This document shows positions 11,801 to 22,022 of a stretch of DNA of 64,000 bases, piece after piece. Position 1 is the stretch's first letter, and each line of letters begins with the position of its first letter. The notes below the pieces were generated by a model. That model did no database searches and was not told the origin of the DNA. It was given only the letters and a program-made list of their open reading frames with translations. Where the stretch lies: contig NC_053043.1 of assembly GCF_003473485.1 (NCBI RefSeq), positions 22,965,936-23,029,935 on the forward strand, in the 5' to 3' direction. The DNA is from Medicago truncatula (taxonomy: Eukaryota > Streptophyta > Magnoliopsida > Fabales > Fabaceae). Position numbers and translations under genes: made by a program.

Positions 11801-12733
11801 AAACATTCATTTTTTGACACTCAAGTGGAGGAGCAGACCACAAGATATTAATCAGAATGCTTTTGCAGTAGAACCTTATGCTGAAATAAGTTCTGTTGAT
11901 TTTTTATTTTTTTTTAAGATAGATTAGATGATCAATTTAATGCATAATCTCAATGTTTGAGCAAATACGATTGAAAAAAACCAATTCGTTCCTGCTTTTC
12001 CATATTTCACTAGCAGCATTCTCAAACATAACACTCCTATTAGTAGAAATAATAATTTAAGTAGAAGATAAATTCCAATTTCGATCCAAATCTAATCATA
12101 AAACTAATACAGAAAAATCTACCTCAAAATTCCCTAATTTCTTGACAATCTTATGCAATGTATACTCGTTTATGGAGCCATTATATGTATTAAATTTTAT
12201 ATTTGTAATTTTTAAATAGAACTGTTTCCATGAAATTAGGTGCAGAAACTTCAAGCATTGTCGTAGGTGGTGGCTCTATATATCAATTTTTAACTAACTA
12301 TTCAAATTACTATTCCATCTATCGAATGAATTTTTCTAAATTGAAATTGATTAAATCCTATTTAAGGTCTACAAAATGTCACGAGAAAGATTAAATAATC
12401 TTGTTTTGATTTCAATAGAGAATATTTTTTTTAAGATTTCATGAGATAGATTAAATATTTTTTAGATTCTACAACAAAATATACAAAGAGGATGATATCT
12501 TAATAATTTTAAAGGCTTTGTCAAATTTTTACACGAGACGATTCTCTTGATTCTCCTAGGGTATCAAAATTCAAAGAATTGAACCTGATTGCCATCAAAG
12601 GCTGCAACATTTTGCAAGAAATTAATAATTTGTCAGCATCTTACTCTACAATCTGAATATCAATACGAATTATCTACAAACAGAACAAAGATATATCTGT
12701 CGGAATTGTTCAACAATGTAGACATAGAATGAT
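11801..12733. other. intergenic, no gene seen
   Basis: AT-rich DNA with no supported ORF or clear repeat. Its right end adjoins the stop codon of the serine-rich gene and should include its 3' UTR. Confidence 0.45.
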
Positions 12734-13183
12734 TCATGCAACTTCTTCAACTTTAGACATGACAGAGAATCTGCTAGGTCTTGGCTGGAAATTGCAACGT
12801 CTGCGCTGGTTATACGAACACCTCCGAATCAGCGCTTCCAGCGCTCTCTTAACAAGCTCTCCTTCAAGACGGCTGATTCTCACAAGCGAATTCGCCATTG
12901 CAGATCTCCGCACATTATGTCGATTCGATGTGGATGTCTTGGATGAGGTAGAGTTCTTGTGGAGTCTACACCGGAATGAGCCGGGATGTGTTGACGGAGA
13001 GCACATACATGTTCGCTTCTTCCGTTGGTTATGCCGTTTAACCGCCTCTCCAGCGACAGATGTAGACGACGTGGATCGATGGAAGGAAGTGGTAGCGAAG
13101 CTGGAAGATGAATAGGAAGATGGCGGTGACGATGGTGATCGGAGAACAGGTGCGCTTGAATTTCTTCTGTAGGATGCGGACAT
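12734..13183 (-). CDS. small serine-rich protein with CMCSPSTHPGSFRC motif
   Basis: Single-exon minus-strand gene of 149 codons. I chose the ATG at 13181-13183 (MSASYRRNSS); the frame extends eight codons further through a non-conserved stretch. The N-terminal third is serine-rich. Residues of the centre read KRTCMCSPSTHPGSFRC followed by RLHK, the hallmark of a plant serine-rich protein family seen in Arabidopsis. The C-terminal part, NSLVRISRLEGELVKRALEA, is also conserved in the family. There is no signal peptide or membrane segment. Molecular function is unknown. The local GC content is well above the surroundings, as expected for coding sequence. An ORF on the opposite strand is its shadow. 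Confidence 0.85.
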   Translation of the reverse strand: MSASYRRNSSAPVLRSPSSPPSSYSSSSFATTSFHRSTSSTSVAGEAVKRHNQRKKRTCMCSPSTHPGSFRCRLHKNSTSSKTSTSNRHNVRRSAMANSLVRISRLEGELVKRALEALIRRCSYNQRRRCNFQPRPSRFSVMSKVEEVA

Positions 13184-13451
13184 TTTAGAGATGGACAAAA
13201 AATACAAAGCAAAGGGAATGGTTTGGCAAACCTAACGTTCCTCTCACCATTAATATATTTCAAGGGATTATGCACTTGAAATGGAATATGCTGATATTTT
13301 ATTACTATTTTTGTTGTTGTTGACTCCTACTTTCTCTCGTTGTTATTATATAGTAACTGACGGTCAAAGTTTTGCTTATTCACCATACAGTCACGAATAT
13401 ATCTTTGTTTATTTGTTTTGTTTGTTGAGGCAATCTTCTTTGTCTTATAAC
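13184..13451. other. upstream region of the serine-rich gene
   Basis: Non-coding sequence presumably holding the promoter of the minus-strand gene. No specific motif is supported. Confidence 0.35.
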
Positions 13452-13542
13452 TCTTTCGGTTTTTTTGTTGGTGGTCGGATTTGAACCTTAAACCTTAGAT
13501 ATATTATGCATTATTCTTATTAATTTAGTTAAGTTTACGACA
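13452..13542 (-). mobile_element. diverged tRNA-derived SINE copy
   Basis: Minus-strand similarity to the SINE at 20743-20839: a decayed A-box, the central AATATATC, and a B-box-like GGTTCAAATCC followed by an A-rich end. It is much more mutated than the other copies. Confidence 0.45.
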
Positions 13543-13624
13543 ACTCTTTCAATTTTGTTAAAAATTGCCCAACATATATTCTTTAAAAATGTCAATTAAA
13601 AAATTATTCATTGAAGATTATAAA

Positions 13625-14210
13625 CATAGTTTAAAAAATTGAACCGGTTGTCGACTCGATGTGGTCACTGGACCATAGGTCGAACCACTAAACCACTAGT
13701 TGAGCCGCTTGACTAAATCGGGGTCTGGCCTTTTCCCATTCATATTCACGTGTTTTGTACATAAGTGCATAACCCTACTTTTCTCATTAGTTTTAGAGGG
13801 CTGCAGTGCCGTTTCCTTCCTAACCTTCCCGGATACATTAATTTGTTCTTTTCACTTTATTCTCTCTAATCAAAACTACAACTCACTAATATTCCAAACA
13901 TCATAGATCTAAATCATTTTCATCATATTCCTTATAGATTAGCCGGATATGTCTGCATCTCTGCTTCTTGACCTTCTTGATATGCCGAACCATCTTCTTT
14001 TCGTTTTTTTCATTTCACAATTTAAAACGCTTCATATTAACCCAGTCATGTTTGACAAACCTACTGAGTCATCGGTTTCCACCGATTTTTACCGAGTTAT
14101 GTTGGTTTTGTCTGGTTCAATTGCACGACCAATCTAATAAACAGCTTGAACTGGTCATACCTTTGATTCTCGTATCGATAGGCCGGTCTGAGCCGATTTT
14201 TAAAACTATG
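13625..14210. mobile_element. hAT-type MITE, about 586 bp
   Basis: It begins CATAGTTTAAAAAATTGAAC and ends CGGTCTGAGCCGATTTTTAAAACTATG-like, giving a CATAGTTTTAAAAATCGG-type terminal inverted repeat. The interior is rich in ACCGGT-like words. No reading frame looks like a transposase. The expected 8-bp TSD is not preserved, so the copy is probably old. Confidence 0.55.
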
Positions 14211-15049
14211 CTCATGAACACTTTAAATTTCAATATATTAAATACATAAGTTATTATAAAACTTATTAGCATTTCCCTAACTTTTTATATATAGTTTTTA
14301 TTTTATTTTATAACCAAATGAGAGAAATATCAATCAACGATTTTATTTCGCAGGAAGTAGAAAAATCAAGGCTCAACACTTTAGATTAAACTTCGAGAAT
14401 GTAATTGCACTAGAGAAGTATCAAGCGCGTCGCCTAAATCCATGGCTTTGTGGGACATGCATCAAAATCCCTGAAAGTGGGTCGTTTGAGTTTGGCGAGC
14501 AATGAATGTTGCACCTTCCTCCACTCAATACTACTCAATAGCCAATCAAAATTCTCTTTAACAGCCATTCGCATAATTGGTTCATCTCATTTATGTCATT
14601 TAAAATATACAACTTTATCTAGTGTAGAACACCAACATACACCTGACACAATAAAATTTAAGAAAAATGATATTTGAACATCCATTTTTTGACAATTTTT
14701 GTGACAACTTTCTCTTTTATATTCACATTATTTTTTACTTTATCTCTATTGCTTTGATTTTCGTGCAAATGCCTACTTTTTCTTTGTAAATTATGGTTGT
14801 CTCAAAAGTTATCAATCAAATGGTTGTTCAAATAACACTCAAAATTTAATTATCTGTGCATTTATCTGTGTCCATAATTATGTGTCATAGTGATGATAGA
14901 ATAACATATGATGTGTTTATATATGTTTTTAGTTATTTTCTTTGCAATTTGAAGGCAAATTAGAAGTCATTTAGAGGAGTTGTCAATGGTTCTTAGAAGG
15001 TATTTGAAGACAACACAAAGTGAAGAAAATTTATTTCAAGTTTCAAGGC
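14211..15049. other. intergenic, no gene seen
   Basis: Short ORFs at 14450-14677 and nearby show no recognisable similarity. No clear repeat structure is seen. Confidence 0.4.
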
Positions 15050-16246
15050 TGAAGGTGAGAAAAACACGAGGGGGGAGTGGGGGAATTGTGTTAGCTTTTT
15101 CTCTTCTTTTTAACTAAGTCTAGAGTCTGATAGAGTTCAGATTCTGGAACAATGTACAAAGTCTTATGCATCAGATTTAAAAGAGATAGAGAGAGAAGAG
15201 AGAGAGACAAACAATTATCATGATTCATTCCACAATCCGAAGTAGTTTAGTCCACCTTGCACTTCCAAGGAAATTTTCACTATAATCACACAAGATCACA
15301 AGCACAGCAAAAAACTTCAAATACTCAAGCACACAAGCAAGACATTTCCTATGCTCAAAGCACAAAAGCAAGAGACTTCATAAACAAACAAATTACAAAG
15401 AATAAGTTTGGGTTGAACACTTGATATACAATCAGTGGTGTTCACAATACAAAACAATTCAAATTCTAAGACTAAAGAATTTCTAAGATATGAAAGTTGA
15501 TAAGCAATTTTAAGGGTTTGATGCACAATAACTTCAACAGAGTTTTGGCACATGTAATATGTTGTAGAGTCTCTACTAATCTTCAAGTCTTCGTTACTTT
15601 ATATAGAGGTATTAAAGAGACATTGTAGAGGTGCCAGCGCATCAAAGAGTCATTGTAGAAGCTGGATTAATCATCATTGATCATTTGTTGCTCGATATGG
15701 TAAATGTCCTAGGAGGGAATAATTTGAAAACCATTCCTTGATAGCTATTTAACTTTTCAATCTAGTAGAGACACAATTGTAGGTTTTACTATGCGCATGA
15801 AATTTTGGAGTAGTGGTTGTACAATTGTACTATTGTCCTTCATTGTCCTCTCTTTGTTGATAAGCATCCAAAGCATTCTTATACTTCAGAATATTCGTTA
15901 CTCCAACCTTCTATTCCTTTCTGCATATTTGTGTCTTCAAATATTCATAATAACTAACTTCAGGTTCTTCACTTAAGTCTCTAGGTGAACATCAGACTCA
16001 GACTGTCAGCTTCTGGATGGTCTTCAGACTCTGACTTCTTCAGATTCTGACTTGCAACTAAACTTCCCTTGAAAATTTATTTGCTCTAATTTGTTCTTCC
16101 AGAACCAATACTTGGTTTTAAGACATATAAATTTTAGTTTATGATCCCGCACACTTGAACAAATATTAACATATCCAATTGAACTTTTAGTACCTTGTTA
16201 TCATCTAAACTCAAGAGTCATTGGTTAAACTTATTTTGTTCCAACA
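15050..16246 (-). mobile_element. diverged solo LTR of the Sirevirus-type copia family
   Basis: It starts TGAAGGTGAGAAAAACACGAG-like and ends TTTTGTTCCAACA, the same ends as the 1280-bp LTRs of the complete element at 24319-36159. Shared internal landmarks are CTTGCACTTCCAAGGA, ACTTGATATACAATCAGTGG and the CTTTATATAGAGGT TATA block (15597-15610). Length is about 1197 bp. The flanking 5-mers (AAGGC and AATAT) do not match, so flanks have changed since insertion. No gag or pol adjoins it. Orientation is inferred from the complete copy. Confidence 0.75.
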
Positions 16247-16439
16247 AATATTATTATCATTTTCAAGGAAGTGAAATCTGAATTATGTTTGTTATGAGTC
16301 GGTGTGATATCCTGATCTTATGGAAAAATTCTTATATTATTAGGAAAGTTTTTATTTGACATTCTCTGCTGCGAATTAAACTCTATTTTTAATTAAATAA
16401 TAGTAATAATTAATTTTTGGGGTTTAATGAGTCACATTA

Positions 16440-16451
16440 ATGGTATCAGAG
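16440..16451 (+). promoter_or_regulatory. primer-binding site-like sequence (iMet tRNA)
   Basis: TGGTATCAGAGC, the usual retrotransposon PBS complementary to the 3' end of plant initiator tRNA-Met. It lies immediately downstream of the left direct repeat. Confidence 0.6.
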
Positions 16452-17652
16452 CAGGTTTGTTCAATCGTACATCATGTGTAAATCATGTTTGTGTTTTGCT
16501 TGCGTGTGTTCGTGTTATGTGTGATTATATGCATCACTATGAGTGGTACGTGTCTATGATACCTTGTGTACTATGTAGAAATTTTAAGTTCGTTTGCGTT
16601 ATGCTTGTGTGTTCTTCTTATCTTACTGGTTTTGGATTCGCACGATTTACAAAATTAGTTTTTGTTTGGAAGTTTTTATTTTATTTGAATTCTATAAAAT
16701 CTTAGCTCAATTGATAGTGTGTAAGCAGGACTTACATATTACTATGTTTTCCTTCCTTAAAAAAAAAAAATTACTATGTTTTCCTCTTTTAGTTTTTTCG
16801 TTTTTTTAATAAATTATATAACCCTTTTGTGTGAAGATTAATTGAAATTGAAATTGTAATGTCATGTTTTGTTAGACATATTATACACGGTCTACAGGAA
16901 AAGAAAAAAAAAAAATCATGTTCTTTGACTTTTTTTGGTTACCACTATATATTTTAATAATTATTTAGTGAAAGCTAAATTAATATATGTGTTTATCTTT
17001 TCTAAGAACAAGGTATATTAGTCTGTACTAATTTACTCAAACAGCTTAGAACTTGTTATCTTGAAAGCTTGGTTGCATAGGTTGCTAGAACCTTGATTTT
17101 TATTATGTGAATAAATGTTAGTTTTTCATTCTTATATTGTTCCTTCGCATGGTATTTTGAACATTGTCACATATTGAATAAATCATTGATTCTAAATATG
17201 TTGCTCTAAATGAGATAATTTTTCTCTCTTGATATATTTAATTTATTTTGTTATGACTAGTGTATGTTTGGCATTTTCTGGATCATGCTTAGAATATTAT
17301 CATAGTATTTCAATTTTAGATTGGACCGTAAAACCTTTTCTTGGGTGACTTCTATGAGAGTAAAAACTCAAGATTTTTGTGAACTAGTGAAATGTATTCT
17401 CTACTTGAATGAATTTGTATATCTCTTATATGTTAAACTTATTTTGTTAAAATAAATTAGTTAGTTTAAGGTTAAAAAAGAGAAGGGAGTAGAAGCAACT
17501 ACAATAGAAGAATATACATCATCATAGTATGGATTACTTTAGACCTATTTACTTATTGTAGTTTGAGCATTCTCTATTTCTGTTATTGCTTGGTTATTAA
17601 TTTTCATGTTGTGCTGCTAATTGTTATGTGACAACAATCTTTTGTGTGTCCT

Positions 17653-17735
17653 CGTGAGCTTAGCTCAGTTGGTATGGACAATACATAATATATGCAAGGT
17701 TCGAGGTTCAAATCCCGGCCACCACAAAAAAACAA
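17653..17735 (+). mobile_element. tRNA-derived SINE (best-preserved copy)
   Basis: GTGAGCTTAGCTCAGTTGGT holds a perfect A box. The B box GGTTCAAATCC follows about 45 bases later, and the unit ends CGGCCACCAC then A7. It is only about 80 bp, little more than a tRNA head with a tail. The minisatellite at 17754-18225 starts directly behind it. Confidence 0.75.
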
Positions 17736-17753
17736 ACTTTTGTGTGTGTGTGT

Positions 17754-18225
17754 GTTTTTTTATCAGATTTCGTTGTGGTGGGAGTGTAAGAATGTGCCTT
17801 GCGTCTTTGTGTGTGTGTTTTTTTTATCAGATTTCGTTGTGGTGGGTGTGTAAGAATGCGCCTTGCGTCTTTGCGTGTGTGTTTTTTTTTTATCAGATTT
17901 CGTTGTGGTGGGTGTGTAAGAATGTGCCTTGCGTCTTTGTGTGTGTGTGTTTTTTTTATCAGATTTCGTTGTGGTGGGTGTGTAAGAATGTGCCTTGCGT
18001 CTTTGTGTGTGTGTGTTTTTTTATCAGATTTCGTTGTGGTGGGTGTGCAAGAATGTGCCTTGCGTCTTTGTGTGTGTTTTTTTTTATCAGATTTCGTTGT
18101 GGTGGGTGTGTAAGAATGTGCCTTGCGTCTTTGTGTGTGTGTTTTTTTTATCAGATTTCGTTGTGGTGGGTGTGTAAGAATGTGCCTTGCGTCTTTGTGT
18201 GTGTGTTTTTTTTTTTATCAGATTT
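17754..18225 (+). repeat. 64-bp minisatellite, seven full copies plus part
   Basis: Each unit begins TATCAGATTTCGTTGTGGTG, continues with GTGTAAGAATGTGCCTTGCG and ends in (TG)n and a T run. Unit starts are near 17761, 17825, 17891, 17957, 18022, 18085, 18149 and a partial at 18216. Copies differ mainly in T-run and TG length. The long reading frames across it are an artefact of the repeat. Confidence 0.9.
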
Positions 18226-20340
18226 TAAGAGTCTACATATCACGTATATCTTAATAGTATCATGATAGATTACTATTTTAAGAGTGTTTACTGAAGTGCG
18301 ACAATGTTTTTTTACATATTTGTATTGATATGTTTGCCTTAATAATTTAGTTAAGTAATTAATTAATATTTATATTGAATCTAGTTATTGTACTTTCAAA
18401 GTGTTAATCATATAGATCGTCATTATAATAAGCTTAATGTTATAAGTTGAATAAATGGTTTATAAGAATAAATAGATGCAAATGTTTAAACAAATTAATA
18501 ATTTTTCAAATTTTTTTTTTCTTCCTCTAATCAATTCTATGACTTCCCTTAATTCTTAGACACCAAGATTTCCTCTTAATAACAGTCGTACTTGCTTCCG
18601 CCTTTGCTAAATAACAGTCGAAATAGTCAAGTAATTTTAAATTGTATTTTATGAATAATAATGCATTGACTTTGTCTTTGGTTGGTCGTTTTCCATATTG
18701 CATGGTCTTTTAGTTACGATTCGCGATGTTGATAGGACTGAGTGATTAACATGTTAAATGGTCGAGTTTGCTGCTGCCGTTGAATTCCTTCTATTATGTA
18801 AAAGCTTCAAACCAGGTATGGATTGAGAGAGAAGAGTTTGAGATCATGAGTATAAAGGAAAGCCATATTTCCCAAAGTTCATTCGGGGCTTGCTGCGACG
18901 GTTGTAACCCTTTAAAAGAATAATTAATTAATGTGCAAATTTAGACGTGTGAGGTTAAAAGAGGTATTAGAAATATTATTAAGGTGTTGCCGGATTTAAA
19001 CTATGTGAATACGTCGTATTTGAAGTCATGGATGAATTTTGTGGGTGCTCATGCTTGATTTGCCGCAATTTTTTGGATTGATTAATTATTCAATGATTGA
19101 TATAAATGTGATGTTATGTAATGAATACTTGAAAGTCGTTGAATTGCATTTTTGGCATGTCATGACTATTGATATTGAAATGTTGGTAGGAATATGATTA
19201 TATGTGATTGAAAATATGAAAAATGTTTTTAGTGAGATGTTAATTTGAGATGAATAACCATTGATGTTATTTTTTAGATGACAAAGTAGTGATGGTTACA
19301 ACTTGTGTTGTAGATGGCGCTCTTAAAATTGCTCGATGATGTGAATACTGATGTTGATTAAAATTTGTGGTGTGAATATTATAATGTATGTTCATGATGA
19401 TGATGTGTATGACGACGATATGTTTTGTCTTGATGTCGTGCATAATAGGAAGAGTCTTGCATTGATATGTGAATTGTTGATCATGTGAAGACGTGTATAT
19501 ACTTGATGAGTCGGTGTTCATGCATGAATATAGAGTCATGTCTAGGAATTATGTAGATGAAATGACGATGAAAAGTCCAGTAACATATCTCTGGCAAATT
19601 ATGACGATGAAAGGCGTGGTACCACATTCATAAAGGTCTTAGGACTGAGTCCATATCCATAAAAATTAATGATGATTTGTATTTGGTGAATAAGTGTAAC
19701 TGTGTGAGACGATGAAGGTGATTATATGTTAATGTTCTTATAAAGATGGTTATTGGTGACTATATGTGTTGTGACTATTTTGGAATTAAATTGTGGCATT
19801 GTGCTTGTGAAGATTTTGGTTCTTATGATGTAATGATATTTTTTTTTCATTAATGTGGATTGAGTTGATCTAGTATATTCTTCAAGGTTTTAAATATCAT
19901 GTTTGTGATGTGATACGACTTTGACTTAATTGCTTACATGTTCTCGAAACTCGCCCCTTCGTGGTTTGTGTTTACTGGCTTGGCCCTGCGGTTGCGAAAC
20001 CGTAGATCAATAGGTTATGAGTCTTTGAGTCAAGTACATGCCTTCCATGAAAACTTGTCTTGTATCGTATGTTATTTTGGGGAAAAGCACCACTCAGATA
20101 GTGACACGGGAAAAAGGATATGCTTACTTATTTAGTTTTGTACAAGAAAACCATTATTTATGATATAAAAGAAAGTACTTTCAAAAGCAAAAGATTCGAT
20201 GTTAATATTATTATAATTTTCAAGAGAGTGAAATATGAATTATGTTTGTTATAAGTTAGTGTGATATCCTCTCCGCTGCGAATCAAACTCTACTTTTAAT
20301 TAAATAATAGTAATAATTATTTTTGGAATTTAGGTTCACA

Positions 20341-20742
20341 CCTAGCACTGGTATTTATCTAGTTAAAGTAGAAATCATAAAAAAAAATTAGCATTTAATT
20401 GATTCAGATCCTCTGAGATAATAATTTTTTAGTAAGGGTATAAAAAATATATGAATTCATTTAAAACTACAACGTGAAGATATAATGTGGCTGTAAAATA
20501 ATTTACATAAAGGATCGTGTTATCTTCAATTGGTTTTGAATTTTTTGAGTACAAATGTTATTTATTTTAATATGTACCATATAGTTAATAGTTCGCAAGA
20601 AAAAGTGATATGTCTAAATTATAGGTCATTGTGATAACTTCAAATTTAAAAGGGAAGAATACAATCAAGACAGAATTATTCGGTTTTTTTTATTTCATTT
20701 CATTTCATTACCATCATCAAAGAGTACAAAGTCATAATTACA
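20341..20742. other. spacer, no gene seen
   Basis: AT-rich DNA between the retrotransposon-like unit and the SINE behind NCR gene 1. Nothing recognisable. Confidence 0.4.
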
Positions 20743-20839
20743 ACGTTTTTTTTTTTTTTTTTGTGGTGTCTAGGGTTTGAACCTCAGGCCTTGCATATAT
20801 TATGCATTGTTCTTACTAACTGAACTAAGCTCACGGGGA
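20743..20839 (-). mobile_element. tRNA-derived SINE downstream of NCR gene 1
   Basis: Minus-strand copy: GTCCCCGTGAGCTTAGTTCAG at 20839 downward, the central ATGCATAATATATGCAAGGC, the B-box-like GGTTCAAACCC, and a poly-A tail shown as T20 at 20743-20762. It starts 70 bp beyond the stop codon of NCR gene 1 in the same orientation, so it may be part of that gene's 3' UTR. Confidence 0.7.
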
Positions 20840-20908
20840 CATAACTACAACGTTTTTGAGATTATAAAAAAAATTGGGCGTAAACAAAATAACTAAATGT
20901 CAAATATT

Positions 20909-21263
20909 CTAGTTAGGCAATGTGAACTCTCTTAGGTTGCTACTCATTGAATCCATGGGCCATGGCTGAAATCTAGAACAGTCACACCAACCATTCAAAC
21001 ACCTTGGTAGAAGACCAGGATCGCACATATCATATGGGCAATCAGAATCATCAATACAATTCAATTTTGCTGTAATGAAAAAGTAAATAAACTATGTTGT
21101 TAAAATGGGACACAATATTATCTACAACTAGTAAAGAAGAAAATTTGAAAAGGATAAAAAATGGCTTACTTTCAAAGTACGTTGAAATAAGAAATATAGA
21201 AAGAAAGTACATCATAACATAAACAAATTTGATACTATTAGTCATACTTTTATTACTTTGCAT
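20909..21263 (-). CDS. nodule-specific cysteine-rich (NCR) peptide gene 1
   Basis: Two exons: 21170-21263 (94 nt) and 20909-21069 (161 nt), joined by GAAA|GTAAGC and TTACAG|CAA. Together they give 84 codons plus stop. Exon 1 encodes a secretory signal peptide with IKFVYVMMYFLSIFLISTYF. Exon 2 encodes the mature peptide with six cysteines spaced C-x5-C-x4-C-x7-C-x4-C-x1-C, the NCR pattern. NCR peptides are made in nodule cells of inverted-repeat-clade legumes, pass through the secretory pathway and act on the rhizobial bacteroids. The start at 21263 is the first ATG; the in-frame ATG at 21245 is closer to typical family starts. The C-terminal tail after the last cysteine is unusually long, about 25 residues. 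Expression is not shown here. Confidence 0.85.
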
Positions 21264-21792
21264 GTATCAACGATTTTATCTATTTATAATTAGATAAAAT
21301 CTTTATAATTAGACAAATTTGATAATGCTTATTGTTAGATTAATTAAATAGCTTTTAGCATTTATGAAGTTGTAGAAAACCCTTCCTAAACATAGAATAA
21401 TTATTAAATGCCTCTTAAGGAAATTAATGTATTGCATTTGGCCCTTCGTCACACTTAGTAAGGAGGTAATGTGAAACATTTATGGATCGTGTCTTATTTT
21501 TTTTTCCAAAATTTCCAAAATTGTACTATCCTTTCATGATAGAAAATGGATAACCTGAAAAGATAATGAAAATTTAATCAATAATTCATTAATAGAGAAT
21601 GAAAACATCTGAATTTGTAACGATGTATGTTTTGATTAATCAAAAGACATGTATTTCAACCCAAATTGCTAAACTGCTAATCCCTAGGGGAGAAGTAACT
21701 CCTGATCCAATGGGTAGTTATCCTATATTATCAAATAAACATTTTATTTTTATACTTTTTGGTTAGATAAATATTTATTTTAAGTGATATAT
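21264..21792 (-). promoter_or_regulatory. upstream region of NCR gene 1, shared with NCR gene 2
   Basis: Read on the plus strand, this flank shares blocks with 58848-59210 in the same order: GCTTTTAGCAT, a block near TTAAATGCCTCTTA (TTAAATGACTCTTA in the other), then GATCCAATGGGTA. The shared CTCTT is the core of a known nodulin promoter motif, but it is too short to be evidence alone. Conserved upstream DNA is a known trait of NCR genes. Confidence 0.6.
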
Positions 21793-22022
21793 ATTGTTCC
21801 GGACCGGCATAAAGCCCAATGAAAAAGGCCAAACGAAGCTAAGGCCCATATTACTCAGAGAGAGGCACCATGAGGTTTCACGTGAAAGCCTTGTGCAGAT
21901 TACCGCACATGAACCCATCAAGATCAAATCCTAGCCGTCATCCTCACCGAGAAACCCGCACGACTAAGCATTCTAAGATTCATGTCGTAAAACCTGGATA
22001 CAGTTATCGACCTCTTTGGCTA
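21793..22022 (+). repeat. 5' part of an old ~0.5 kb LTR unit (copy 1)
   Basis: It starts TGTTCCGGACCGGCATAAAG and matches 36449 onward (GGACCGGCATAAAGCCCAAT). Its continuation is 24306-24318 and then 36165-36445, separated by two later insertions. Removing them gives an order matching copy 2. Confidence 0.65.

Larger units (their letters stand above)
16247..20340 (+). mobile_element. coding-free LTR-retrotransposon-like unit (candidate non-autonomous element)
   Basis: Two direct repeats flank this interval: 16247-16425 and 20195-20335. They share TATTATTAT.ATTTTCAAG, GAATTATGTTTGTTAT, GTGTGATATCCT and AATTAAATAATAGTAATAAT. Just inside the left repeat, TGGTATCAGAGC at 16440-16451 matches the standard plant iMet-tRNA primer-binding site. 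The interior has no gag or pol frame. A motif GTGGTACCACAT near 19618 recurs in the large solo LTRs of this window. I infer a non-autonomous or heavily decayed LTR element. The full LTR length is uncertain because the left LTR is interrupted or truncated at the Sirevirus-type LTR. Confidence 0.5.

Noticed and set aside
12729..13275. Plus-strand and second minus-strand ORFs over the serine-rich gene
   Set aside because: Shadow frames of the gene at 12734-13183, which alone has the conserved family motif.
16690..16765. Possible further SINE (CTTAGCTCAATTGATAG then an A-run)
   Set aside because: A-box-like only; no B box at the expected spacing.
17653..17735. Possible functional tRNA gene
   Set aside because: A and B boxes are present, but no full cloverleaf is seen and a poly-A tail follows, as in a SINE.
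17621..18265. Reading frames of 104-214 codons with cysteine-rich repeats
   Set aside because: They are the translation of the 64-bp minisatellite in different frames; unit length drift changes frame and there is no conserved protein.
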